64,000 bases of DNA from Planctomonas sp. JC2975 (GCF_012985205.1 NZ_JABEKS010000001.1:2480001-2544000), one strand, 5' to 3'. Positions 43,971 through 53,080 are shown, counted from the stretch's first letter. Notes: generated by a model not told the origin, from the sequence alone. Made by a program: numbers and translations.

Positions 43971-45362
43971 ATGCGACCGCTCAGGGTGCTTCGCGTCGTC
44001 GTCGCCTTCTGGGCTCTCGGACTGCTCACCGCATGCGGCGACGGCGGGGTGCACATCTCCGCGTCCACTCCGCCGGCGGCGCCGGGGGCGCCGACGTCGA
44101 GCGCTGCACCGTGGCCCGGCTACCACGCAGACCAAGCGCGAACCGGATCCGTCTCAGGGGCGGTCGCCGACCAGGCGCGACAGCTCTGGAAGACCGACCT
44201 CGGCGCGGCGGTCTACGGCCAGCCGGTGGTGATCGACGACACCGTGATCGTCGGCACCGAAGAGAACGAGGTCGTCGCGCTGGACCGCTCGACGGGCAAG
44301 CGGCTCTGGTCGTTCCGCCTCGGGCGGCCGCTCACCGATGTCGCCCAACGTGCAGGGTGCGGCAACATCGACCCACTCGGCATCACGTCGACCCTCGCCA
44401 TCGACGTGCAGCGCCGTGAGGTCTTCGCGGTCGGCGAGGTCGTCGGCGACGACGGATCCGTGCACCACCGACTGGTGGGCCTGGACGTCGGCAGCGGGCG
44501 AGAGCTGCTGCACGAGAACGTGGATCCGCCGCTGCCGTCGGGCGAGAAGACCATCAACCTGCTGCAGCGAGTCGGCCTCGCGCTCGGGAACGGCCGCGTC
44601 TACATCGGTTACGGCGGCAACTTCGGCGACTGCGGCACCTATCACGGCTGGCTCGTCGGGGCGTCGGAGACGCAGCCCGGCGACTTGGTGAGCTTCCAGG
44701 TGGCACGGGACGGGGAGGGCGGAGCGATCTGGCTGTCCGGCGGCGCGCCGGCGATCGGCGCAGACGGCAGTGTCTATGTGACGACGGGCAACGCCAATCC
44801 GTTCCCGCGGAACCTGGACCGCTTCGAGCTGACGGAGAGCGTCGTGAAGCTGTCGCCGAAGCTCGACGTGTTGGCGTCGTTCAAGGATCCGACGGCATCC
44901 GCAGACGAGGATCTCGCGACCGGCAACCCGGTGCTGCTGCCCGACGGACTCGTGTTCGCGGTGGGCAAGACGGATGCAGGGCACCTGCTGCGCGCATCCG
45001 ATCTCTCCCACGTCGCCACGATCGCGGGCGTGTGCGGCAGCGATCCGGACGGCGGCCCCGCATACGACGCGGCGACCGACCGACTCTTCGTGCCGTGCAG
45101 GGACGGCGGCATCCAGGTCATCGACGTGGCGAAACGGAAGCTCGGCAACCGACTCCCCGGGGCGAACGGCGCTCCCATCATCGTGGGCGGTACCGTGTGG
45201 GCCGCGACGTATCCGGGCGGCGGCCTCACCGCGTACTCCGCACGATCGGGACAGCGGACGCAGCACCTCACCACGGATCAGCTCCCCACTTTCGCCACAC
45301 CGTCCTACGCGGGTGGCATGCTCTTTCTCGGCACCCGAACGGGGGTTGTCGCGTTCGGATGA
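43971..45362 (+). CDS. PQQ-binding-like beta-propeller lipoprotein
   Basis: 463 residues from ATG 43971 (a GTG at 43953 is possible). A lipoprotein signal peptide ends in LLTAC (Cys about 22). WPGYHADQARTG and several W-motif repeats (such as ALDRSTGKRLWSF, LVGLDVGSGRELLHENVD, VYVTTGNANPFPRNLDRFELTESVVKL) mark a seven- or eight-blade PQQ-like propeller. It holds cysteines in CGNID, CGTYHG and CGSDPD that may pair. Cytosolic electron chemistry is unlikely; it is a surface binding protein or scaffold. The stop overlaps the start of the tiny gene at 45359-45454. Confidence 0.82.
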   Translation: MRPLRVLRVVVAFWALGLLTACGDGGVHISASTPPAAPGAPTSSAAPWPGYHADQARTGSVSGAVADQARQLWKTDLGAAVYGQPVVIDDTVIVGTEENEVVALDRSTGKRLWSFRLGRPLTDVAQRAGCGNIDPLGITSTLAIDVQRREVFAVGEVVGDDGSVHHRLVGLDVGSGRELLHENVDPPLPSGEKTINLLQRVGLALGNGRVYIGYGGNFGDCGTYHGWLVGASETQPGDLVSFQVARDGEGGAIWLSGGAPAIGADGSVYVTTGNANPFPRNLDRFELTESVVKLSPKLDVLASFKDPTASADEDLATGNPVLLPDGLVFAVGKTDAGHLLRASDLSHVATIAGVCGSDPDGGPAYDAATDRLFVPCRDGGIQVIDVAKRKLGNRLPGANGAPIIVGGTVWAATYPGGGLTAYSARSGQRTQHLTTDQLPTFATPSYAGGMLFLGTRTGVVAFG

Positions 45363-45454
45363 TCACGCCGTCCATCATCGGGACGATCGTCGGCGCGGTG
45401 ATGTTCGTCATCGGCTTCATGCACGGATACGCGTCGGCGGTCTCCGGCGGCTGA
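45359..45454 (+). CDS. 31-residue membrane microprotein
   Basis: Begins at ATG 45359, overlapping the stop of the propeller gene (ATGA), and codes for MITPSIIGTIVGAVMFVIGF plus MHGYASAVSGG before a TGA. It is a single hydrophobic helix with Gly residues and a short hydrophilic end. Coupling by overlap argues that it is real; the family is unknown and could anchor or regulate the propeller lipoprotein. It is too short to be certain. Confidence 0.5.
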   Translation: MITPSIIGTIVGAVMFVIGFMHGYASAVSGG

Positions 45455-45470
45455 GAAGCGCGGCCGGAGC

Positions 45471-46430
45471 TCAGTCGCGGAGTGCGTCCCGCAGGAAGCC
45501 GATGTACCTGTCGTGGTCGGCACGGAACGCAACGGTCGCCGACGGCCCACCGGGTGACCAGGCGCGGCGGTCGACGAGCAGCTCGCCGAGCGTGTGCTCG
45601 CCCGTCGTCTCGACCATCACCGGGTACCGACCCGATTCCGTGATCACCTGCGGGTTGACGAGGTACGCAACGCACAGAGGGTCGTGCACCGGCGCACCCG
45701 GTCCGGTCTCGGCGTCGCCCGCCGTTGCGTCCCCATCCGTTTCGATGCGGTGCCGGATGAACGTCGCGGCCGCCGTGCCGCCGGGAGTGCCGAGGGAGGC
45801 GAGCGCATCGCAGTCCGCGACGGTGAGCGGAGCGCTGTGCGTGGCATCCAGGGGCATGATGACGACATCGCGGATTCCCGCGGTGAGCACCTCCTGAGCG
45901 GCGTCCGCGTCGACCCAGATGTTGAACTCGGCCGCCGCCGTGACATTGCCGCCGGAGACCGCGCCGCCCATGAGCACGAGGCGGGGGATCCGCTCGCTGA
46001 GGGCAGGATCCCTTCGCAGCGCAGCGGCCACATTGGTGAGCGGACCCGTCGCGACCAGCGTCACATCGGCGTTGGCGTCATCGCGGTAGAAGGTCACGAG
46101 GAAGTCAGCAGCTGCGGTCGCACGAGGACGACTGCGAGCTGCCGGCAGCGCGAGCGGCGCTTGGAACTCGGGGTTGTCGGCGTTGAGCACATCCCTGGGA
46201 ATCGGCAGGTCGTCTCGCACGATGGGCCGCTCGGCTCCCTCGTACACCGGGATCGTCGACCCGAGGTGGTCGAGCACACGCAGCGTGTTCTCGGTCACGT
46301 TCGGCAGCGCGACATTGCCGTTCACCGTCGTGATCGCGAGCAACTCGAGGTCGGGATGTCCGGCTGCCGCCATGATCGCGATCGCGTCGTCGGTTCCGGT
46401 GTCGCAGTCCATGATCAGTCGAGTCGGCAT
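45471..46430 (-). CDS. Nucleoside hydrolase (inosine/uridine-preferring type)
   Basis: 319 residues, ATG at 46430. The calcium-binding N-terminal motif DCDTGTDDAIAI (about 9-20) and the second metal Asp region (DPLCVAYL near residue 255) define the IunH family; NGNVALPNVTENTLRVL (about 46-62) and the TATGPLTNVAAAL region are conserved. It splits nucleosides to ribose and base. Position of the fixed histidine near residue 205 (DATHSAP) fits the family. It is divergent with the DUF302 gene that starts 29 bp away. Confidence 0.88.
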   Translation of the reverse strand: MPTRLIMDCDTGTDDAIAIMAAAGHPDLELLAITTVNGNVALPNVTENTLRVLDHLGSTIPVYEGAERPIVRDDLPIPRDVLNADNPEFQAPLALPAARSRPRATAAADFLVTFYRDDANADVTLVATGPLTNVAAALRRDPALSERIPRLVLMGGAVSGGNVTAAAEFNIWVDADAAQEVLTAGIRDVVIMPLDATHSAPLTVADCDALASLGTPGGTAAATFIRHRIETDGDATAGDAETGPGAPVHDPLCVAYLVNPQVITESGRYPVMVETTGEHTLGELLVDRRAWSPGGPSATVAFRADHDRYIGFLRDALRD

Positions 46431-46458
46431 TCGACCATTCTGGCGGCAGGATGTCACG

Positions 46459-46989
46459 GTGAGCTACGACGCGACCGAGACCGCCACCGAATACACCGCG
46501 ACCCGTGTGCAGTTGCACGTGAACGCCCGGTTCGAGTCGTTCGTCGCCGCCTTCGAGGAGGCCGTGCCGGCTCTCAGCGATGCGAATGCTGCCGCACGAC
46601 TCGCCGAGGACGGCGACTGGTCCGGCTTCGTGCGCGGGCTGCAGTGGGAGGCGCCGAGCGGATTCGTGCGCGTGTGGACCTCCCGTCCGGGCGAGCTCAT
46701 GCGCTTCGCAGGCAACCAGACGGCGAGCGCCGTCTGGTTGATCGTGAACCACGGCATCGGCGCACGACTGTTCCGGCACGATCCGGCCGTCATGTTGTAC
46801 TCACCGCTGCGGCTGGAGGCGCACGCCGCACGAGACGCCGGCACCATCCTGGGGTTCGACTTGCCGAGCTCGAGCTTCCGCGGCTTCGGCATCAACAAGG
46901 TGACGCAGGCCGGCGCCGAGCTCGACCGCGCACTCGGCGACCTGATCGAGGACCTCGGGATGCCGCGCCCCACCGCACTCCGTCGCTGA
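46459..46989 (+). CDS. DUF302-domain protein
   Basis: 176 residues from a GTG at 46459, preceded by GGCAGGA. The N-terminal half has the TATRVQLHVNARFESFVAAFEEAVPAL signature of DUF302, and the second half repeats the small alpha/beta fold (VNHGIGARLFRHDPAVMLYSPLRLEAH). DUF302 proteins bind small metal or heme-like ligands in some cases; the role here is unknown. It shares a 29-bp intergenic space with the divergent nucleoside hydrolase gene. Confidence 0.8.
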   Translation: MSYDATETATEYTATRVQLHVNARFESFVAAFEEAVPALSDANAAARLAEDGDWSGFVRGLQWEAPSGFVRVWTSRPGELMRFAGNQTASAVWLIVNHGIGARLFRHDPAVMLYSPLRLEAHAARDAGTILGFDLPSSSFRGFGINKVTQAGAELDRALGDLIEDLGMPRPTALRR

Positions 46990-47116
46990 CTCGGACGCCG
47001 GGTGCCGGCATCCGCTCACCGGATGGTCCCGATACCAGCCAGAGGGCTGCTGAAGGTTCCCGGCCGGTCGGCACTCGCGGCGCCGATCCGCGGTGGACAT
47101 CGACCGCCCGGGAGGA

Positions 47117-48559
47117 TCAGCCGAGCAACTCGATGTCGGGCAACCGCCACGACCCGTCGAACCAAGGCTCGAGCGGGCCGTAGAGACGCACCATCGGGAA
47201 CCACGCCTTGCCTGCGAGCGTCGGAATCCAGTTGGATTCCTTCCCCTCGGGAGCGGCCGGCCCGAACCAGATGACGTGGGATCCGTCGTCTTCGGCCCGG
47301 ATGTCCGGCGACAGGCTCGACACCGCCGGGTACTGCGTCGACTGCAGTAGGGAACGGGTCTGCGTGTCATAGACGTCGACCGACCAGAAGTTCTTGGCGG
47401 GCGGATCGGCCGGGATGCGCAGCGAATACGTCTTTCCGCCGTCGAGCACGTGACCAGCGGCGTCCTCCGCCGTGTAGGTGTAGGCGGATCCGGCGCCGAC
47501 CTGGGCGTGCGCCATCGCGGGCGTGATCACCGTCGCGAAGTAGTGGAACTGGGTGCGGGCATCCAGCAGTCGGGCGCCGTCGCGGAGGAACTCGTAGCTG
47601 CCGCCGCTGAACGCGTTGAGCCAGCTCGATCCTTCCCACACGTACGCGGCGGGATCCCGCGGCTGGTACACGAGCGCGCGGGAGATGCCTGCTCCCATGC
47701 GGGCCGCCTTGTCGAGCGTCGCCTTCCTCCGGTCGTCGGGCGCGAACGGTTGCCCATGCACGATGCCGATCGACGCCAACAGGCCGGCGCGCTCCGAATC
47801 GAGCGCCGTGGTCGGCTCCTCCTGGATCAGTTGGTCCACCTCCTCGAAGAACGTGAAGTCGTTCGCATGCACCGTGTTCTGCGCTGCGTCGGCGATGTTG
47901 ATGAAGGTCGTCTCGCGCGGCGAATCCGCCTCGCTCAACGGGTAGATGCGCGTCTGCTTCATGGCGGGCACGCCGCCGAGAGCGCGGAGCACCACCCAGT
48001 TGGTGAACGTCGGGCTGGTGAAGGTGAAGTATCCGTCGGGTGCTGGTCCCGCATGCCCGGGCGGGAGGAAGAGATACTTGCCTCCCGCGCCGTGATCCGG
48101 TCCTGGGATGCCCATGTCGGCCACGTAGCGGAACCAGAAGTCGTCGACGACGCAGAGCGACTCCGGTGGCGCCTCGATCACCGTCGGACCCCAGGCCTTC
48201 AGGTCGAGGAACGTTGTGCCGTAGGTCGTCTCGGTGTTCGGCGTGAGGAAGAGCGAGCCCGAGTTGGCACGCGGATCCGTGTAACCGACCTTGTCGGGAC
48301 TGTCGATGCCCACCGAGCGGAGGCCCCGGCGCATCGCCACGAGGGATGCCCCGGGCACTGCGCTCAGGAACGCCTCGATCCCACGTACCAAGTCGAGCGA
48401 CTCGTAGATGGAATCCACGGATTCGGCCCTCGGCACGCCGTCGAAGAAACTCCACCCCCCGAACGGTGTGGTCAGCGAATCCGGCGAGCTGACGTGCTGC
48501 ACCTCAGCTGCCAGCTGCTCCTTGGTCAGGCCCGCGCCCCCTGTGCCTTCGATCGGCAT
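47117..48559 (-). CDS. DUF1254/DUF1214 protein
   Basis: 480 residues, ATG at 48559. DUF1254 spans about 60-230 (SLFLTPNTETTYGTTFLDLKAWGPTVIEAPPESL and DDFWFRYVADMGIPGPDHG), and DUF1214 covers the last 110 residues (AKNFWSVDVYDTQTRSLLQ and WFGPAAPEGKESNWIPTLAGKAWFPMVRLYGP). There is no signal peptide, so unlike many family members it is cytosolic. Function is unknown in the family; it often lies in catabolic or stress loci. The gene stands alone. Confidence 0.9.
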   Translation of the reverse strand: MPIEGTGGAGLTKEQLAAEVQHVSSPDSLTTPFGGWSFFDGVPRAESVDSIYESLDLVRGIEAFLSAVPGASLVAMRRGLRSVGIDSPDKVGYTDPRANSGSLFLTPNTETTYGTTFLDLKAWGPTVIEAPPESLCVVDDFWFRYVADMGIPGPDHGAGGKYLFLPPGHAGPAPDGYFTFTSPTFTNWVVLRALGGVPAMKQTRIYPLSEADSPRETTFINIADAAQNTVHANDFTFFEEVDQLIQEEPTTALDSERAGLLASIGIVHGQPFAPDDRRKATLDKAARMGAGISRALVYQPRDPAAYVWEGSSWLNAFSGGSYEFLRDGARLLDARTQFHYFATVITPAMAHAQVGAGSAYTYTAEDAAGHVLDGGKTYSLRIPADPPAKNFWSVDVYDTQTRSLLQSTQYPAVSSLSPDIRAEDDGSHVIWFGPAAPEGKESNWIPTLAGKAWFPMVRLYGPLEPWFDGSWRLPDIELLG

Positions 48560-48695
48560 GGCTGCTCCCCAGATCAGTGATGAGTGATCTCAGGCTGCGT
48601 GCTCTCGCACCACATCGCGACACCCGGTGAGGGTGAGGTGACCTCGGAGGCTGGTGCGGTCGCGGTCGATCATCCTGACCGGTGCCGGATCACCG

Positions 48696-49082
48696 TCAAC
48701 GGGGTGCGAGGTGCGCTCCCGCCCCTACCGCGTACGCCTCCTGGAGCCACTGGTCGAACTCGGAATCGAGCTGCGCGGCATCCGTGATGAGGAACTGGTG
48801 CACGAAGAGGCGCTTCGTGTACGGCGACACCCTCTTGATGCGCTCGTCCTCGATCACGCGCTGCACGTCGAAGTAGCCGGAGAGTCCCTTCGCTGTGGGT
48901 CTGGCCCCGGTGAATCCACGCCGCACGCCCTTCAACGTGATGGTCGTCTTCGAGACGGCGTACGTGAACGGGCCGATGCCCTCGACCATCCGGATGAACG
49001 TCCGATAGAGCTCCACGGACGCCTCCGGCTGGCCGGCCAGATGCCGCTCGACTGTCCACTCCGCGTTCGGTTCGTCGCTCAT
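48696..49082 (-). CDS. DUF5655-domain protein
   Basis: 128 residues. AEWTVERHLAGQPEASVELYRTFIRMVEGIGPFTYAVSKTTITLKGVRRGFTGARPT is the DUF5655 signature, a small alpha/beta fold, with KRLFVHQFLI near the end. Role unknown. It is read in the same direction as the downstream HelR gene but separated from it by about 55 bp and from the DUF1254 gene by 136 bp. Confidence 0.85.
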   Translation of the reverse strand: MSDEPNAEWTVERHLAGQPEASVELYRTFIRMVEGIGPFTYAVSKTTITLKGVRRGFTGARPTAKGLSGYFDVQRVIEDERIKRVSPYTKRLFVHQFLITDAAQLDSEFDQWLQEAYAVGAGAHLAPR

Positions 49083-49137
49083 GCGTCGACGCTAGGCGAA
49101 GGGCCCGACATCCGGCCGGCGGTCGTCACCCGCCCGG

Positions 49138-51333
49138 TCAGTCGGCCGTCGTCGTCAGGATCGCCAGCTGCTGCGTCGATCTCGTCATCGCCACGTAGCG
49201 GTCGACGGCTCCCTCGATGCCGTCACCGAAGGCATCCGGATCCACGATCACCACCAGGTCGAACTCGAGCCCCTTGACGGTGACGGGGGTGAGCGAGCGC
49301 ACCCGCGGCATCCCACGGAAGTTCGATGCACCGATCACGCACGCCACTCCGTCGGCGCTCGAGGCCAGCCACGACTCCAGGATCTGCTCGAGCCCACCAA
49401 CCGATCCGTGCACGACGGGGACGCCGCTGCTGCGGATCGAGGTGGGCACGTTCGCATCCGGGAATGCCGCACGGATCACGGGCTCCGCCTCGGTCATCAC
49501 CTCGACGGGCGTGCGGTAGTTGACGCTGAGAGACGACAGCGCGACCTCTCCGATGCCGACGCGGTCCAGCCGTTCCTGCCAGGTCTGCGTGAACCCGTGC
49601 CGTGCCTGCGCGCGGTCGCCCACGATCGTGAAGCTGCGCGACGGGCACCGGCGCAGCAGCATCTGCCATTCGGCATCCGTGAGCTCCTGGGCCTCATCGA
49701 CGATGACATGGGCGAACGGTCCGGCGAGCAGGTCGGGGTCGATGGCAGGCAGGGCGTCCTGATCCACGAGGGTGTTCTGCAGGTCCTGGCCGCGCAGCAT
49801 CCGCATGACCATCAGCTCGGAGTCGTCCGCGGCGATCAGGTCGGCGACCACCAGGTTCTTCTGCTCCTGCTCGACGGCAGCGGCGGCCTCGCGCTGCCGC
49901 GACCGCCTGATCGCCTCCGGGTCCCCGATGAGCTGCCGTGCGGCATCCAGTAGCGGCAGGTCGGACGTCGTCCACGCCCGGCCGTCCTCGCGCTGCAGCA
50001 TCCGCACGTCATCCCGCGACAGCCAGGGCGCGCAGCGCGCGAGATAGCCGGGCACGGTCAGCAGGTCGGCAATGACGCCTGCCGGATCCAGCACGGGCCA
50101 CGCCCTCGTGAAGGCGCGCGTGAGCGCCTCGTCCTGAGCGAGATAGCGACGCACGAGGTGCGGGGGAGCATCCTCGTCGTCCACGTCGTCGATCAGGATC
50201 TCCAGAAGCCTCTCCCACACCTGGTCGCGAGCCTGGTTGTGCGTCGACCCCGGCTCGGCGGATCCGAAGGCCTCGCGCCACTGCGCCGGTCCCACCTCCA
50301 CCTCCGCCCAGGGCGTCTCAACCGTCAGTTCGGTCTCCGGCGGAGCCTCGTATTCCCGCACGGCTGCCTCGACCGCGCGCTCGATCCCTCCGGACGCCTT
50401 GAGTGCGGCCACCAGCGCATCCTGCTCCTCGCGTGCTTCCGCGCCCTCAGGCAGCATGTCCCGCAGCGTGCAGATCTGCACGCTCTCCTCGCCGAGGCTC
50501 GGCAGCACGTCGTCGACGTACGACAGATATGCCTGATGCGGACCGACGAACAGCACCCCGCCCCCACCGCGCGCGAACCGAGGCTCCGAATAGAGCAGGT
50601 ACGCGGCCCTGTGCAGCGCGACGACGGTCTTGCCTGTTCCGGGTCCGCCGTCGACGACCAGCGGGCCGTGCGAATCGGCGCGGATGATGGCATCCTGATC
50701 CGCCTGGATCGTGCTCAGCACATCCCGCATCTGCGACGACCGGCTCGTTCCCAGGCTCGCGATGAACGATGACTGGTCGTCGAGAGCGGCATTGTGCTCG
50801 AGGCCTTCGGTCGTGAAGACCTCGTCCCAGTAGTCGCTCACCCGCGCGACGGACCACCGGTACCGTCGCCGGCTGACCAAGCCCATCGGGTTCGCGTGAG
50901 TCGCCGCGAAGAACGGCTCGGATGCCGGCGCCCGCCAATCCACGAGCAGCCGCCGCCCGCTGTCGTCGGTCAGTCCGACCCGGCCGATGTACACGGCCTC
51001 GCCCTCCGTGGTCACCATTCGCCCGAGGCAGAGGTCAAGGCCGAACCGGCGCATCAACCGCAGCTCGGATGCCAGCCGCCGCACCTCGAGGTCGCGGTCC
51101 ATCGCCTGCTGTCCTGCGCCGCCCGGAGCGGCGCGCTCCTCGTCGAGCCGCCTGCGCAGACCATCGATCCTGGCGCGCAGCGCGGCGCCGATCGCGGCGA
51201 ACTGCACCTCGTCCTCGCCGATCAGCGCCGGGTCCGCCTTCGCCGCCAGCCGCGGCGGCAGGTCAAAGGCACTGCGCGCCACCTCGGCCCCGCCGTCGAA
51301 CCCCGATCCGTGATCGGCACCACTCGTCATCAT
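49138..51333 (-). CDS. helR: HelD-family RNA polymerase-recycling ATPase (HelR-like)
   Basis: 731 residues from paired ATGs at 51333 and 51330. N-terminal coiled-coil (about 35-95), Walker A DGGPGTGKTV (about 226-235), Walker B and DEAQ motif VIVDEAQELT (about 550), QARHGFTQTWQERL, SVNYRTPVEV and GLEFDLVVIVD (late motifs) fit a UvrD-like helicase of the HelD class. HelR proteins remove RNA polymerase bound to DNA or rifamycins and confer rifampicin tolerance (established). A candidate rifamycin-associated element sits 74-97 bp upstream. The gene stands downstream of the AAA kinase gene. Its 732-codon length and two-piece ATPase match HelR. Confidence 0.88.
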   Translation of the reverse strand: MMTSGADHGSGFDGGAEVARSAFDLPPRLAAKADPALIGEDEVQFAAIGAALRARIDGLRRRLDEERAAPGGAGQQAMDRDLEVRRLASELRLMRRFGLDLCLGRMVTTEGEAVYIGRVGLTDDSGRRLLVDWRAPASEPFFAATHANPMGLVSRRRYRWSVARVSDYWDEVFTTEGLEHNAALDDQSSFIASLGTSRSSQMRDVLSTIQADQDAIIRADSHGPLVVDGGPGTGKTVVALHRAAYLLYSEPRFARGGGGVLFVGPHQAYLSYVDDVLPSLGEESVQICTLRDMLPEGAEAREEQDALVAALKASGGIERAVEAAVREYEAPPETELTVETPWAEVEVGPAQWREAFGSAEPGSTHNQARDQVWERLLEILIDDVDDEDAPPHLVRRYLAQDEALTRAFTRAWPVLDPAGVIADLLTVPGYLARCAPWLSRDDVRMLQREDGRAWTTSDLPLLDAARQLIGDPEAIRRSRQREAAAAVEQEQKNLVVADLIAADDSELMVMRMLRGQDLQNTLVDQDALPAIDPDLLAGPFAHVIVDEAQELTDAEWQMLLRRCPSRSFTIVGDRAQARHGFTQTWQERLDRVGIGEVALSSLSVNYRTPVEVMTEAEPVIRAAFPDANVPTSIRSSGVPVVHGSVGGLEQILESWLASSADGVACVIGASNFRGMPRVRSLTPVTVKGLEFDLVVIVDPDAFGDGIEGAVDRYVAMTRSTQQLAILTTTAD

Positions 51334-51406
51334 CCGCAATCCACACCCGCTCTTCGTCGCCGAGCGCACCGAGATTTCCGGCGCGACCAGCGATTCTGCC
51401 TCACAA

Positions 51407-51430
51407 GGGGGCCCTTGCCACAAGGCCCCC
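51407..51430. promoter_or_regulatory. Rifamycin-associated-element-like inverted repeat
   Basis: On the minus strand GGGGGCCTTG, a 3-nt centre TGG, then CAAGGGCCCCC. It resembles the RAE consensus with its CTTG...CAAG arms and lies upstream of helR. A terminator for the AAA kinase gene is the other reading, as it is within 75 bp of its stop. Confidence 0.55.
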
Positions 51431-51480
51431 TCGCCGAGGGATAATGGAAATGCGGGCGATGCCCGTTCAGTCCTCCCGAG

Positions 51481-52059
51481 TCAGGCAGCCACGCCGAGTT
51501 CAGCCTTGATGCGTGTCGCGAGTTCTGCGACGTTCACGGGTCCGTCGGTCCCGACCTCGATCACCGGATGCCCCGAGCACGGCAGCGCAATCGCCGCCCA
51601 CGAGTCCCACTCGTCCAGACGCCTCGTGTCTCCGTGGATCGGATGCCGCGGCCTCGTCAGGAACCGTTGCCGTGCGACCTCCAGCGGCACGGTGCACCAC
51701 ACCTCCACGACCGGCCCCGCGTTCGCGACCTCGAGGCCACGGCGCAGGAACTCCTGATCCCGATCCGATCGCCAGAAGCTCTCCACGATGACGGGACCGT
51801 CGACGAGGGCGGCGAGCGACCACATCGTGTCGCTGGCAAGCGCACCGAGCATCGCGGTCTTCTCGACCGGCACACCGAGGATGTCGCCGAAGACCTCCTT
51901 GAGCATGTCCTTGCCGACGAGGGGCCACCCGAGCTCGGCGGCCAGGTGCGGAGCGAGGGTCGTCTTGCCGGCACCAGGCATGCCGTTGATCAGGACGACG
52001 GGACGGGTCCTGTGCACCGTTATCGGATCACCGATCCGCGGGTCGCTCGGGTTGGTCAC
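51481..52059 (-). CDS. AAA-type P-loop kinase (zeta-toxin/phosphotransferase-like)
   Basis: 192 residues from a GTG at 52059 (another GTG is directly before). Walker A is INGMPGAGKTTLAPHL (about 22-37), a Walker B-like LVDGPVIVESFW (about 85-96) follows, and the C-terminal half has WCTVPLEVARQRFLTR and EWDSW. The fold is that of small P-loop kinases such as gluconate, shikimate or chloramphenicol kinases. Substrate unknown. Its neighbour upstream is the divergent or same-strand SDR; helR is downstream. Confidence 0.82.
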   Translation of the reverse strand: MTNPSDPRIGDPITVHRTRPVVLINGMPGAGKTTLAPHLAAELGWPLVGKDMLKEVFGDILGVPVEKTAMLGALASDTMWSLAALVDGPVIVESFWRSDRDQEFLRRGLEVANAGPVVEVWCTVPLEVARQRFLTRPRHPIHGDTRRLDEWDSWAAIALPCSGHPVIEVGTDGPVNVAELATRIKAELGVAA

Positions 52060-52231
52060 CACTGGCTCAGTGTTCCACGGCAGCACGGCTCGCGGCGAGG
52101 ATGGGCGAGGGTCTCCGCGAGCGAGGCGCCGCGTCCATGCCGTCCTCTCGTGCGGATCGGCTCCCTTGCGCACTCGCTCGGCGCACTACCCCGACCCACG
52201 ACGTCCTGAATCGCCGCCAACGATGACGCGT

Positions 52232-52993
52232 TCAGTCGTCCTGTTCGGTCGGCCGCACCAGCAGCTCGTTGATCATCATGTGCCGCGGCCGCGTGACCAT
52301 GTACCTGATGGCATCCGCGATGTCGGGCGCCTGCAGCCGCTCCATGGTCGCCATGCGCTCAGCCTGCGCCTCACGTACCTCGGGTCGCAGATGGTCGCGC
52401 AGCTCGGTGTCGACGGCACCCGGCTCGACCACGCCGACCCGAAGGTGCCGGCGGCTGAACTCCTGACGGAACGATTCGCTGAAGGCGCCGACGCCGTGTT
52501 TCGTGAGGTTGTAGACGGCGGATCCGCGCTTCACCTGGCGTCCTGCCGTTGACGAGATGTTCACCAGACCCGCGACGTGACGCGGGCCGCTGTCCGCCGC
52601 CGCGAGCAGGTGCGGGAGCGCCGCCTCTGTGACGGAGAGCAGGGCGCCGAGGTTGAGTTCGAGCATCCGGTCCCACTCCTCGATCGGCGCCGCCTCGATC
52701 GGGCCGAGCAGCATGACGCCCGCGTTGTTCACCAGAATGTCGAGCCGGCCCCACTCGTCGATCGTGCGTGCGACCGCGGTGCGCGCCTGGTCTCTGTCGG
52801 TGATGTCCGCCTCGACCACGAGCACTGAAGACCCCGTGGATGCCAGCTCTGCCGCCAGTTCCTCCAGCCGATCACGGCGACGTGCGACGAGCGCAACACT
52901 CGCACCCTCCGCTGCGAGCGCCCGCGCGGTCGCCTCGCCGATTCCACTCGATGCTCCGGTCACGACTGCGACGGTCCCGTTCAGTTCGCCCAT
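52232..52993 (-). CDS. Short-chain dehydrogenase/reductase
   Basis: 253 residues. VTGASSGIGEATARAL (about 11-26) is the NAD(P) loop, NNAGVMLLG (about 86-94), the catalytic Ser in NISSTAGR and the Tyr-Lys pair in YNLTKHG (about 156-160) are complete. The SVALVARRRDRL basic loop suggests NADPH. It reduces or oxidises a small hydroxy or keto substrate of unknown identity. It is divergent from the ArsR-SRPBCC genes at 53081, and the shared 87-bp gap holds a strong dyad (53029-53072), so the ArsR protein probably controls it. Confidence 0.88.
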   Translation of the reverse strand: MGELNGTVAVVTGASSGIGEATARALAAEGASVALVARRRDRLEELAAELASTGSSVLVVEADITDRDQARTAVARTIDEWGRLDILVNNAGVMLLGPIEAAPIEEWDRMLELNLGALLSVTEAALPHLLAAADSGPRHVAGLVNISSTAGRQVKRGSAVYNLTKHGVGAFSESFRQEFSRRHLRVGVVEPGAVDTELRDHLRPEVREAQAERMATMERLQAPDIADAIRYMVTRPRHMMINELLVRPTEQDD

Positions 52994-53028
52994 GCGAACA
53001 GGCTATTCGCGCGACCGGACCTGACGCA

Positions 53029-53072
53029 GATACGTCGGGAGAAGTTGACATGTCGGAGATTCCCGACGTATC
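53029..53072. promoter_or_regulatory. Nested operator dyad between SDR and ArsR genes
   Basis: GATACGTCGGGA (53029-53040) and TCCCGACGTATC (53061-53072) are perfect reverse complements; GACATGTC (53047-53054) is a perfect palindrome with the same centre (53050.5). TTGACA (53045-53050) is a likely -35 inside it. Confidence 0.8.
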
Positions 53073-53080
53073 GTTGAACC

